From the NCBI GenBank assembly GCA_024509875.1, contig JAMPIV010016225.1:1-64000 (forward strand): 64,000 bases of DNA, in the 5' to 3' direction. Within the stretch, counting starts at the first letter, position 1, and each line of letters starts with the position of its first letter. Position numbers and translations under genes: made by a program. This DNA is from Oreohelix idahoensis. Taxonomy: Eukaryota; Mollusca; Gastropoda; Stylommatophora; Oreohelicidae. Shown here in pieces: positions 34,750-45,706 of this stretch. The notes under the pieces were generated by a model that ran no database searches, was not told the DNA's origin, and worked only from the letters and a program-made list of their open reading frames with translations.

Positions 34750-35945
34750 ATTACTACTTTCATGTTTCAGTCTCCACAGTCCTCCGCCAGGTTGTTTTTG
34801 GTCGGCCTCTCTTTCGTTTTCCTTCAGGGGTCCAAAGCATAGCTGTTCTTGTGATGGCATCGGGTCTCTTCTGAGAACATGGCCAACCCAGCTCCAGCGT
34901 CTGCCAGCTATGATGGTGTGCATGTCCTCTTGCTTGCTTCAAGTAAGCAGATCTTGGTTGGTGATGGTGTGCGGCCAAAAGATTCGGTGAATTTTTCTTA
35001 GGCATGTGTGAAAAGAGGACAATTTCGACATTTCCTTCTCTGTAACTCTCCAGTATTCCGCACCATAGAGCACAGAAAGCACACAGCTCTGATATAATCT
35101 TAAGCTTGTGCTGTATTGAGAGGACTTCCAGATGTTGTTTAGGCTAAAAAAGGCTGTTCTTGCCTTATTCATTCTGATGTTGATGTCTTGCCTGCCCCGC
35201 TGTCTGGTGTTGCTATGCATCCTAGGTATGTGAAGGTGTCTGTCTGTACCAGTTGCTGATTCCTTACTGATGTGGGCTCAGGGTTGCTCACACTGAGCGC
35301 CATGACCCCCGACCTCCCTAAACTGATGCCCAAGCCCACCCGCTAGCTAAACCCATCAAGTCTATCCGTTCCTTCCCGAATGCGCCAGCAGTGCAATGCT
35401 ATCTGCATACTCCAGATCCTCCAACGTAGAAAATGCAGTCCATCGTGGTCCTCGCGGACCGCCGTCCGGCGCACCACCCAATCCAAGACTGCCAAAAATG
35501 GAGTGGTAGACAAGGGGCATCCGTGCCGCACTCCCGCCCTCACCCCAAAGGCTAGGCCGCCCTGCCCAACACTACACGCAAAGCCGGCATAGAGGCTTTT
35601 CACGACTGACACCACGCAGCTTGCAATTCCACAAGCCCTCAGCACCCTCCACAAACTGTCCCCATGCACGCTATCAAAAGCCTTTTCAAAACCACCGAAA
35701 CCAATGTACAGCCGTCTTTGCCACCCCGAGCACCGCTCTATAATGTTCCCGAGAGTGAATATACGATCCGCACATCCTCCGTTCCCTCCAAATCCTGCCC
35801 GCTCCCTCCACTGGCCATGGTCCACCGCCCTTGAAATTCTCCGTATAACTATCCTGCCCAGTACTCTGCCGGGAACTGAGAGAAGAGCGACCCCTCTCCA
35901 ACCATTGCAGTCCGCAAGATCTCTCCTCCCCCCTCCCCCCTGGCA
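34750..35945 (-). pseudogene. LINE ORF2 fragment: RT to C-terminus, minus strand, frameshifted
   Basis: On the minus strand: RT palm with FEKAFDSVHGDSLWRVLRACG, GVRHGCPLST and VLDWVVRRT, then LEDLEYADSIALLA (the YADD box mutated to YADS), LGISLGRSGVMAL, TFTYLG, ARTAFFSLNNIWKSSQYS, LSVLYGAEYWRVTEKEM, FHTCLRKIHRIFWP, RRWSWVGHVLRRDP and GKRKRGRPKTTWRRTV. At least three frameshifts separate these blocks. The loss of the second catalytic Asp and the frameshifts mean the enzyme is dead. The upstream RT part is GC-richer than the surroundings. Confidence 0.82.
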
Positions 35946-36322
35946 ACCTGCTGTTGGTACCCTATGCTTTTATCTCCTTTGGGTGGGAGCAGCATCAATC
36001 TGGTGTCTAATCCATTCCCAGTATTTGATATCACTCCTCATGTTGCAATGTGTGAAGTAATAGTGAAATTCTGCATTGATTTCTTTCTATGAAAGCATCC
36101 TTGATTTCCAATTCCTATGAAAGCAACACAGGTGGTTTTTCCATGTTCATTTTGGACCACAGACCATTCCTAAGGATATACCAGGTTCAAAATTCATTTC
36201 CTTAAGCACATATTCTATCAGAAAACTATATATATATATAAACTCGCAACAAATGAAAACTATGAATTGCTAATGTAATTATTCTTTTCAGATGTTTAAT
36301 TTAGTCAAGTCTCCAGATTCAT

Positions 36323-36367
<45 letters not shown>

Positions 36368-39310
36368 AGGTGAAATGTTTTTGGCCCCATGGAGAATGAA
36401 GCTGTCACTGCAGCTGACCTTTGCAGGGAGCCTTCATCATAGCATTCTTGTGCTGTTACAATAGTGGTTTCAGCAGCTATTTGTTTAGTACAAGGTTGTC
36501 GACCTATATTCACAACCTTGTTAGTGGTTTTTTACAAAGTGCTTGAGGAAGCAAAGCCCCATGTTGTCCACTTGAAATGGGAACAAGGAGATGGAAGTCG
36601 TATAGTAGAAAAATGTTCTTTCCAGGTTTTTTTTATTGTCCTTCATTTGACCATTGTTAAGAAGTGTTACTGTCCTGTGTTGGCAAAGTGTATGAAATGT
36701 TGTTTTGTTCTTATGGATTAAAGCAGAAAATGGTGTTTTTACTCATTAAATGCTTTAAGTCTCGACATTTTCTTCATGCTGTTTGTGTTTCAATATCATT
36801 GTCATTCTATATGTTACTATTTGCACATCATAATGACATTATTTCTGTTCACTATAAAATGTCCTGAAGACAAAAGTGATGCACAAGACATTACACTAAA
36901 AAACCACATGAATACAAAATGACGCACATAACATGTCCTGGCCAGATAATCATTCACATATCGCATTGATCAGATGATGAAATTCGGTGGAAACTTGAAA
37001 TTTGCCAATTTTGAAGGTGAAGTGGAAGTGTGCAGTGCAATTCTGAAGTTAATCTAATGCGAGAAGTTTCTGTCCATTTTACACTGTAAGGATGGCTTAA
37101 AGTAATGATTTAGTAGTGCTTTCATCATTTTCTTGATTAGGTTGATAACCCCATGCATATCTTGATATAAGGCTCATCTGGCGTATTAGCAGTCCTTTTT
37201 TTTTTTTTTTTTTTAACCTGCTCTTTAAAAAAATAAAAAAATTTGGTCACCTTGAATCTCATTTCTTATGAATGCAGTGGTGGTCCTAATCTGTCCTGGC
37301 ATAAATTTTTCCTGTGTTATAAGTAATATTTTCCTTACAGATAAGTGCTCTACATGTTCCTCATTTACTTAACATAACATACTGCACTTACTTGGATATA
37401 AACCACCTCCCTTCGTGGGTGCCTCTACCCCAGTCTGCTTTGAACACTGTTACGGTATTGAGATAACTGACTAGAACTATTGTTTATCTGTCTTCCTATT
37501 AGCTGAGGTCTTATTCCATTAAAGTGCTTGGCAAAAATGGCAATTAACATGCTTGGCAAAAACGGCAAGAAGTGAATTCTCCATCTTAAGTTATTGTGCA
37601 CCAATCTTTTAGGCGATTACGAGAAATCATTTTGCAAAGGCAGTGAAAATGAGCAAAATGTTTGTTAGCTAAAGCCTTCCTCAGGACAAAGCAAACAAAT
37701 TGAGTGGAGATTGAGGGAAAAGTTGGGTCTTGATTTGTTTTATCGTTGGGCATATTTAATTTAATAAAATTTTATGTTGGTTGCTCCTTTAGGTATAGCT
37801 ATTCAATTAACTGACAATTTTCATTTTATAATATTGTTATTGGTTCTCATATTTTTCTACACTTTAGTGTTTTAGCCATGCTGTTGTTGATTTTTGACAT
37901 CTGAATACTTATCCCTGGTATGTAATAATTCTCTTTGCTTCTGCCTCAGATTTTCCATCTAAAGGTTTTAGCAGCCTGACTGATTTTTTCCAACTACTGT
38001 CAAGTGGCCAGGTGGGTGTGAGCCGCCGCCGCCCCCCCCCCCCCCCTCCCGTAGTCTTCAGCATTTTTCTTTTGTATATTTCTTGCATTATCTTCAGTTC
38101 TACCCATGATAGACCAGCAACCTTGGCTTCTTTCATTTTTTTCTTTCATTTTTGCTGTTTCTTTGTTGTCTTTGGAAGTTTTAATTCTCGATTTTCTTGT
38201 GAGTTCCAGTTGAGAACATTTCTGGTTTATAGTGGTTTAAAAATTGGTTCCTCTCCAAATGTCTTATAATTGGCAATATTGATAAGGAGGATACAGTGAT
38301 AACTGCAGAGTGCTAGGTTGAGTTGAATGCTATTTTAGTTCTAGTTATCTTTGCATTGAATGACATCCTGGTTTTTCCCTCCACCTTTCTTAAGTGCCAT
38401 GCCAGCTGGCTTTGATGACATCTTGCTACAACTTCTAGACCCAGTGGCTTAGATGTCTTTTCACAACTTCTACACCCAGTGCTGTTCACCATTTGCAGAA
38501 CATCATTACTTTTGAGCTGTCATAGTAACCTGATTTATTTATGTACAATCACATCTGTGACCTAAGAAATATTTCTGCTTTCCTACTAATGTCCTTAGCT
38601 TAATTAGTTGTTGGTATTGGCTTCATATGACACTGAGGAACTATGCTTTCACTCACTGATTAAGATTGGTTGCCACTTGTTTTTTATATCTAGGTTTTTA
38701 TTTCTATCGCGCTTGTTTTTTGTAATGCTGTTTGGCGCCTTTACCTTCAAATTGACTGTCATTACAGTTCTTGGTTTTATTTTACTTCTTGATCTCATGA
38801 TGATTCTTTATAGTCTTGTGCCATGCCTTTGTCTTTAGTAACCTGGCAAGGACAATCTTAGTGATTCTGTTAGCAGGTTTCCACAGTGTGTGTTCTGTCA
38901 GCACCATCTTATTCTTCAATTCTTGGTTCCGCTAGTAATTACCCGCGTCTTTTTTTTTTCCCCCAGTTACTCTTTGGTCATGTCATAATTTTTTTAAACC
39001 CATGTGTAATGCATGTTGTCAGTTGTTGCCGTTGATGTATATGTATATTCCCATTGCAGTGAAAGACCCTCTTGCCTTCTGTATTCTGATTTTGATTTCG
39101 CCATTTGCTTGTTGAACTGTCTATATTGCTGCCAATGTATAAATCCACATGTTGTTGGTATTTCCAAGTTCCTTGTTATATGGGTTTTGATAATCGTAAA
39201 CTGATACTGGCTTTAGCTGGCTGAAATGATTTTTTTTCCATTCTTGTCCATGACAAAGCTATTTTGTTGCTTAAATTTTGTTGGGAGATGTTTTTGTATT
39301 ATTATATTGC
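35946..39310. other. No supported gene; homopolymer tracts only
   Basis: Apart from a poly-C tract (36324-36367), a poly-T run (about 37197-37214) and a C-run near 38030-38046, I see no coding sequence or named repeat. Short frames here lack domain-like composition. Confidence 0.4.
36324..36367. repeat. Poly-C tract of 44 bases
   Basis: A pure run of 44 C on the plus strand (G on the minus strand). Runs of this length can form i-motif or G-quadruplex structures and are unstable in replication and sequencing. No gene is tied to it. Confidence 0.95.
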
Positions 39311-39573
39311 AGCCTGCTCTGCCTCCAGTGCCATGCTCTGCTCTGCCTCCAGTGCCATGCTCTGCTCTGCCTCCAGTGCCATGCTCTGCTCTGCCTCCAG
39401 TGCCATGCTCTGCTCTGCCTCCAGTGCCATGCTCTGCTCTGCCTCCAGTGCCATGCTCTGCTCTGCCTCCAGTGCCATGCTCTGCTCTGCCTCCAGTGCC
39501 ATGCTCTGCTCTGCCTCCAGTGCCATGCTCTGCTCTGCCTCCAGTGCCATGCTCTGCTCTGCCTCCAGTGCCA
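39311..39573. repeat. 24-bp minisatellite, about 11 copies
   Basis: The unit contains CTGCTCTGCCTCCAGTGCCA and is repeated almost without change about 11 times. Because 24 is a multiple of 3, several frames stay open: ALPPVPCS, SASSAMLC and LCLQCHAL on plus, MALEAEQS on minus. None continues into a recognisable protein, so I read it as noncoding. It lies about 140 bp beyond the 3' end of the adjacent LINE ORF. Confidence 0.93.
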
Positions 39574-39711
39574 GTTCGTTAGTTCATTTTTTTTTTTATT
39601 GTTATACTTTTCTTTGCTTCTTCTCTAGGCTTGGCTCTGAAACCTGTCATATTGCTTTTGTTTCAATCAGCATTCATATTATTTTGTTTCTATTATCAGT
39701 TCTTTGTTCAT

Positions 39712-41120
39712 TCATAACCCTCCACTCCCAAAGGAGCATAGGCCTTCAACAAACACATGCCAAGTCCTCTTGTCACGTGCCATCATCTCAAGTTCTTTCC
39801 ATGTTCTCATCATTTTCACCTCTGTTTCCAGCTCTCTTCTCCATGTGCTTCTTGGTCTACCTCTGCTTCTCTTGCCCTGGGGATTCCAGAACAAGGACTG
39901 CCTTGTAATGCTATCAACAGGTTTCCTCAGTGGGTGTCCTATCCATCGTCTTCTTCTCATCTCTTGTTCCACTGGCACTTGTCCAGTTCTTGTCATCAGT
40001 TCCACGTTGGTAACCTTGTCATACCATTTTAATCCCTCTATTCTACGCAAGCACCCATTTATGAAAGTCTGTAGCTTTTTGGTAGTTGTCTTTGTTATTC
40101 TCCATGTCTCAGAGCCATACAATAGGACTGACTTCACATTTGAGTTGAAGATTCTTATTTTCGTGTTGGATCCAATTTCTCTTGATCTCCATATATTTCC
40201 CAATGCAATGAAAGCTCCTCTTGCTTTTTGTATTCTTATTTTGATATCACTGTCTGTCCCTCCAACTTTGTCTATATTGCTGCCAAGATATGTGTACGAT
40301 TCTATATCTTGTATTGGTGCTTCTTCAAGTTCAACCCTGTTATCATTACCTGCATTTATTCTCATTATCTTTGTCTTTTCCCTGTGTATTTTCAGACCCA
40401 AATGCTGTGACCTCTCATCGAGTGTTTTCAATTTGTCCTGCATCTGATTACGGTTATGGGACAGAAGAGCTAAGTCATCAGCAAAATCCAGATCATCCAA
40501 CTGTCCTGCATCTGATTACGGTTATGGGACAGAAGAGCTAAGTCATCAGCAAAATCCAGATCATCCAACTGCTTAGTCAGAGTCCACTGGATTCCATGCA
40601 TCTGATTACGGTTATGGGACAGAAAAGCTAAGTCATCAGCAAAATCCAGATCATCCAACTGCTTAGTCAGAGTCCACTGGATTCCATTTCTGTTGTGTGT
40701 TGTCGATGTTCTCGTAACCCAGTCTATTGCTAGTAAGAAAAGAAATGGAGACGAGGCATCCCTGTCGCACTCCTGTTCTTATCCCAAAAGGTTCTGTAAG
40801 CTGTCCTTCATGAAGAACTCTGCATGTCATGTCTTCATATGTTTTCTTTATTAAATTAATGATCTTCAGGGGAACTCAATAATGCCTCATCAATTTCCAA
40901 AGTGATTCTCTGTCAAATGCCTTTTTGTAGTCCACAAATCCAATGTATAGTGGTGAATTCCATTCCAGACTGTTCAACTATTATTCTCAAAGTGGCTATC
41001 TGGTCTGTACAGGATCTGTTTTGTCGAAAACCTGCTTGTTATCTCTCAGTTTCTTGTCTATGGACTCTTTTAATCTTTCAAGGATAATCCTGTTTAATAC
41101 TTTTCCTGGCACTGAAAGTA
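39712..41120 (-). pseudogene. LINE RT palm, thumb and C-terminus with triplicated FADD box
   Basis: From 40970 leftward: IGFVDYKKAFDRESLWKLM, then an in-frame stop, and RTGVRQGCLVS. Then come three tandem copies of a segment coding LDDLDFADDLALLSHNRNQM, starting at 40660, 40568 and 40500 on the minus strand. The final frame (40500-39712, 262 residues) continues LGLKIHREKTKI, SYTYLGSNI, LLYGSETWRI, FINGCLRRI, RRRRWIGHPLRK, GKRSRGRPRSTWRRE and a normal stop. FADD is the metal-binding catalytic box of RT. Confidence 0.83.
40441..40688 (-). repeat. Tandem duplication of the LINE RT active-site segment
   Basis: A segment beginning CATCTGATTACGGTTATGGG starts at 40441, 40509 and 40599. The last two copies form an exact 90-bp tandem pair that includes the upstream GCTTAGTCAGAGTCCACTGG block. 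The first spacing, 68 bp, shifts the frame. The copies differ by a single base by eye, so they arose recently. Confidence 0.9.
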
Positions 41121-41127
41121 ACATTAT

Positions 41128-41838
41128 TCATCTATAATTTGTGCACTCTTGTAAATTTCCTTTCTTAGGCAACTTAACCAGATATCCTTCCTTCCATTCT
41201 GCTGGTATCTCTTCCTTTTCCCAGACTTTACCAAGTAATTTATATAACATCTCTGTAGCTGTGTCGATATCTGCTTTGATGGCCTCTGCTGGAATGCCAT
41301 CAGGTCCAGACGCTTTTCCATCTTTTAGAAGCTTTATGGCTTTCTTTATTTCTTCCTTCGTTGGTCTTTCACCGTTAATTTGTAGCTCTTCTTCTGCTGG
41401 TTGGATGTCCGGCGGGTTTTGTGGAGCTGGTCTATTGAGAAGGTCCTCAAAATATTCTGTCCACCTCTTCATTTGCTCTTGTATATTGCTGAGCAGTTTT
41501 CCATTCTTGTCTTTTATGAAGCAACTTGTTTGCTTGTATTTCCCTGTTAGCTTCTTTGTGCTGTTATACAGTTCTCTCATATTCCCTTTGGCTGCAGCAT
41601 CTTCTGCCTCTCTTGTCAACTCCTCAGTATACTTCCTCTTGTCTCTTTTGATATTTCTTTTTACTTCTTTGTTTGCTTCTGTGTACACTTCTTGAGCCTT
41701 GGCTTTGGAACTTCTGGTTTTCCTTGTGTTTAAATCTGCTTTCTTGTTTTTCCTGTCTTTTATCTTATTGATGGTTTCTGTTGTTATCCATGCTTTTTGT
41801 TGTCGTTCCCTTTTCCCCAGTATTTCTTCACATCTCAT
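41128..41838 (-). pseudogene. LINE linker and RT finger region
   Basis: A 236-residue frame, overlapping the endonuclease frame by a few bases in another register. It has a lysine-rich linker (KDRKNKKADLNTRKTR, then AAKGNMRELYNSTKKLTGKY), WTEYFEDLLNRP and RT finger motifs (EIKKAIKLLKDGKASGPDGI, EEIPAEWKEGYLVKLPKKG, ECTNYR). The last precedes the YR(G)ISLL block of RT, which is broken by the next frameshift. Confidence 0.83.
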
Positions 41839-42971
41839 TCCATACCGTTTTGATTTGCTGCCAAATAGTCTTCTGTATTCTCTGCATCTTCCAGCTGTTG
41901 GAGCACTTGGAATTTGTTGGATATTGTGACCGCAAATTTGTTTCTTGATTTCTTAGATGTCCTACATTAAATTGTTGTCTATAATTTTGCATTGTTGCAT
42001 ATCTCTTGAGTTTCATTTTTACTTTGGCTATCAGAAGGTGGTGATCTGATGCCACATCTGCTCCTCTATATACCTTTACATCCTGCAATGATGATCTAAA
42101 CTTCTTGTTTATGCATATATGATCAATCTGATTTTCTGTTCTATGGTCTTGTGATATCCATGTTGCCTTGTGTATTCTCTTATGTGGAAACATGCTTCCT
42201 CCTATAGCCAGTTGATTTGAAGCACAGAAGTTTGAGAATAGTTCCCCATTTTCATTCATTATTCCTAGCCCCTGTTTTCCCATGACTTCTTCAAAGCCGG
42301 TGTTGACTGTATCTATCTTTGCATTCATGTCACCCATCAAAATTGTGATGTCTCTTCTTTTTACTTTTTCCATAATTTCCTGTAGTCTAGTATAAAATGC
42401 TTCTTTCACCGACTCTTCTTTGTCATTAGTTGGTGCATAACATTGGATGACATTTACATTTATTTTCTTTTTAGCTGTTTTAAAAAAAAGCTGTTATTAT
42501 TCTGGATCCAACAGCTTCCCATTCAATGAGTGCTTTCTGTGCTTCTTTAGATAACATAAGAGCTACCCCTTCACTGTGGTGTGAACTTTCGTCTTCATGT
42601 CCTGAGGACAGCACCAATTCACCTGTGATAAGTTTCTTCCTGTCTACCCCCTTCCACTTTGTTTCACACAGTCCCAGATCCTCGATTTTATATTCCCTCA
42701 TCTCTTCTGCTACTTGTGCCACTTTCCCTTGTTCGTTTAATGTCTGAACATTCCAGGTGCCACATCTGGAAGTTCTAGAAGAAAGAAGGTTAGTCAGCAA
42801 CACAGACTCCTTTCGGCTTTCTCTGTGTTGTATCATACGCCTGCCTGCGAGAGGACCTTCCCCTGTCTTGGATGGCTGTGATTTATTTTCTTTAATTGAC
42901 TTGTCCATGTTTGTTGAAGTTTTTTGTGGTTTAAATTTTTTACGGAATGGGGTAACCGGCCCCATGCCCAA
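41828..42971 (-). pseudogene. LINE AP endonuclease domain
   Basis: Two frames joined by a break near 42410-42480. The first begins near 42971 and contains TWNVQTLNEQGKV, LCETKWKG, LSSGHEDES, GVALMLSKEAQKAL and RIITAFF. The second contains ITILMGDMNAKI (the GDxN catalytic motif), NGELFSNFCASNQLAIGG, KATWISQDHRTENQIDHI and ASDHHLLIAK (the SDHH motif). These are the hallmarks of an APE-like endonuclease that nicks target DNA to start target-primed reverse transcription. Confidence 0.85.
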
Positions 42972-43030
42972 CCCTCCTTAGTCGCTTTCTACGACATGCT
43001 TGGCAGGGAACAGTGTTACTATTCTTTGCT

Positions 43031-44691
43031 CGCCTTTCGGGCCCGGGTAACACACGGGTGATCAGTTCTTTGTGCTGGTGTAATATTACACGCACTTGAA
43101 TTGATTACTCTATTGCTGGTACTCTGTTCTTGCTTGTCCAACTGCCAGTTGGATTTTTTCATTTTTGGTTAGTTGATTTGGAGTTTTCATGTAAAATGTT
43201 TCTAATTGGCCATTTCTTTTGTATCCACCACTACTTCCTCAGTCGGGTTTTTAATTGAAATTCCTTTGGCGTGCTGGTACTTACTTGCCGACATTTTCTC
43301 ACTTAAAGTGGGTATGTTCTCAGTGAGCCATTTTTTCCTTGTTTCTTGTGCTGAATCCTGCTATTCTACACAGCAGAAATTGAAGGTTATTGGCAAATTA
43401 AAAATGTAATTCTCTCTCTCTCTGTGGTGGTCCTAATCTCTCTCTTCTCCCCCCATCCCAACTCTGCTCCACGCCTTTGAGTATTCGTTAAAAAGTACAA
43501 GCATATTTAAAGAAAAAGATGTTCAACTTGGGGTAAATTTAATTAATGCTGTCAAATTCAAGCACTCATAAGGAAATTACATTTCCTGAGTTCACTACCA
43601 ACATTTTATAGTTTTTAATAACCCTGCCCATGTATTTTATTGTTATTATTTTTTTTTGTACTGGTGTTTTGACGTATAGTAAAATGTTTTCAAAGGAATT
43701 GTATAATAGGACATGGCCTAATCTTCTGCCCTTGATTCTTTCATCTGCTATACAGTTTCCATTCATTATCAACACTGCAACTGTAATGTAAGGGCACATT
43801 TATAGTATTTAATCGGATCGAGAAATGCGAACTCCACTTGATCAATTTCTGATTGATTTGGAAGCACATGAGATTTGGTTGCACATAGTCGACATGGATA
43901 GACTATTTTCAAAAGAATGAAAGGTGTGCGAGATTTTAAATACGAAATGAGGTAATGGGTAAGCATGCAAGTAAACAAGAAATAGATTTTATTCAGAAGT
44001 TAAGAACAATGTTAGATCAATTGGCAGTTCAGAAAACTACACACAAAAGATTTCAAGCTTGGATATAGGGGAACATGTAGAGAGTCCTTAACCAGACCAT
44101 AATGATTAAGTAGCCCAATAACCACTGGGTGCCAGAAAGTGACAAAATAGCTCTTGGATTGAGATTAATACATTTTAAGTAATAGCAGGAAACGAGTTGC
44201 AATAAAAAAAATAACCATTAATTTAATGAACATAAGATTAGGCATATTGGCAGACAGCCATAGGCATGAAGAGAGTGAAGTGGTTGACAAGAAAAGTATT
44301 GTATACCTAAAGTATTTATAATGGTCTGTGCTGGACCATCAGACCAAGTTGAGAACCAAAAGTTTAGCAGAATTGAGCAATTTGTTTTAAAATAAAAACT
44401 ACTTTGCAATGGAGAGAAGCCTGAGAAATACTTAACAAGGACACTAGAAGAAAACGACGAACTATTACGAAGTCATACGGTCAAATTGTTAGTGTACGAG
44501 ATGGGAAGTGCTAAAGAGCCATGAGAATGGAACTTGCCTTCGATACAGGTGACCACTTTCAAATCCAAATGGACAGGTTATGTGGGTATTGCATTTCATC
44601 CTGTAGGTGTAAACCTACAAGATAGTTTCAGATTTTGGAGTGATGAAGTCGAACTGTTTGAGATGTGCCTCAGGTCCCTGATAGTGTCCCT
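43031..44691. other. No supported gene
   Basis: A short (TC)n patch near 43412 and AT-rich sequence. I see no coding feature or transposon end. Confidence 0.4.
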
Positions 44692-44695
44692 TTAA

Positions 44696-44980
44696 CTCTT
44701 TAAGTCCCAATCGACTTTATATATCCTCAGGGGTTAGACGCGCTTGGCCCAATCAACTTTATAAAGCGTTTAGTATATGTGCCTCTGTTTGAGACTATTT
44801 CTAATTATAACTACACACAAACCACCCAAAACGTCATTTCCGACTGCAAGTACATTCTTTTAAATACCGCATGTGTTTAAGAGTGAACGGGTTTTTGTTT
44901 TGAGATATTTATTTAAAAATGCACCGGGGTGGCCATTTTTGCTTGGGCCAAACCAACTTTTTTGCTTGGGACTGAAAGAG
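44696..44980. mobile_element. TTAA-flanked MITE (piggyBac-like)
   Basis: A 285-bp element with 15-bp terminal inverted repeats CTCTTTAAGTCCCAA and TTGGGACTGAAAGAG (14 of 15 match), flanked on both sides by TTAA (44692-44695 and 44981-44984), the target specific to piggyBac-type transposases. The inner part again has TTGGCCCAATC and TTGGGCCAAAC near the two ends in inverted order. No coding capacity. Confidence 0.8.
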
Positions 44981-44984
44981 TTAA

Positions 44985-45706
44985 GGAATGACATACTAGA
45001 TCCACCTAATGAAGAAAGTATCTTCAAGGAATAGGGCTTGATATACCTTGAAGTGTAAATTCAAGACCTGGGATTTGATCCACATGAAGATATGGAGATA
45101 CCCTGGAGCTGTCTGTATACCTTGAAGTGTAAATTCAAGACCTGGGATTTGATCCACATGAAGATATGGAGATCACCCTGGAGCTGTCTGTGTTTAAGGG
45201 GTGTCTATGGGGTAAAGTCTATAAATGTTTAGATCCTGTAGGGGAAAACCAGTGTGAATAATTCAAATGATTTTCGCATTTCCATCTGTACGGATGTTAC
45301 CTGAAGCAAGCAATGAAAACTTGGAGATAATTGCCGTCCCGTTCAGATTTATCTGCTCGTGATCAGTCTGTTGGAGTATGCGTTTGGGATGAGATGATAG
45401 TGTCTGGTGAATACAGGAAGGAATAACAACTTTAGCATTCTCCCCTCACAGAGCTCCATATTAGCGTTGAATGGGTTAGATGTACATTTGGACGAGCCAA
45501 ACTACTTTGGTTATGGCACTACACATGCGTGACAGCAGCAAGTCGAGACTTAAAATTAAGACTCCAAAACCAAGCAGTGAGATCATAAGCAAAATGAATG
45601 CTGAAGAACTGAAACCTGCAAATCGGTAGAGGATGGAAGAGACATCAGTACTCAGCAACTCCAAAGATATTTCGGCAACCCATAACAGAAAATGGATGTG
45701 GGGAAT
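44985..45706. other. Unassigned spacer with 73-bp tandem duplication
   Basis: A unit of about 73 bp (starting ATACCTTGAAGTGTAAATTC) is repeated head to tail at about 45044-45190 with one or two changes. No gene is visible. The LTR E insertion follows. Confidence 0.6.

Larger units (their letters stand above)
39700..43030 (-). mobile_element. APE-type LINE (RTE-like), nearly full-length ORF2, degraded
   Basis: Read on the minus strand from about 43030 to 39700: a GC-rich leader, AP endonuclease, linker, RT finger and palm, and the C-terminal GRPRSTWRRE region. The layout and motifs match a common animal family whose endonuclease part is often annotated as craniofacial-development-protein-2-like. 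At least five breaks are present, plus a tandem triplication of the RT active-site segment. Confidence 0.83.

Noticed and set aside
39311..39573. CRISPR-like array
   Set aside because: Direct 24-bp units have no unique spacers, and the context is animal DNA. It is a minisatellite.
39264..39908. 214-codon plus-strand frame across the 24-bp repeat
   Set aside because: Its length comes from the 24-bp unit staying open in several frames at once; the remainder is antisense to LINE coding sequence. No domain is seen.
43010..43060. GC-rich block as a host promoter or CpG island
   Set aside because: It is continuous with the LINE leader, upstream of its endonuclease frame, and is short.
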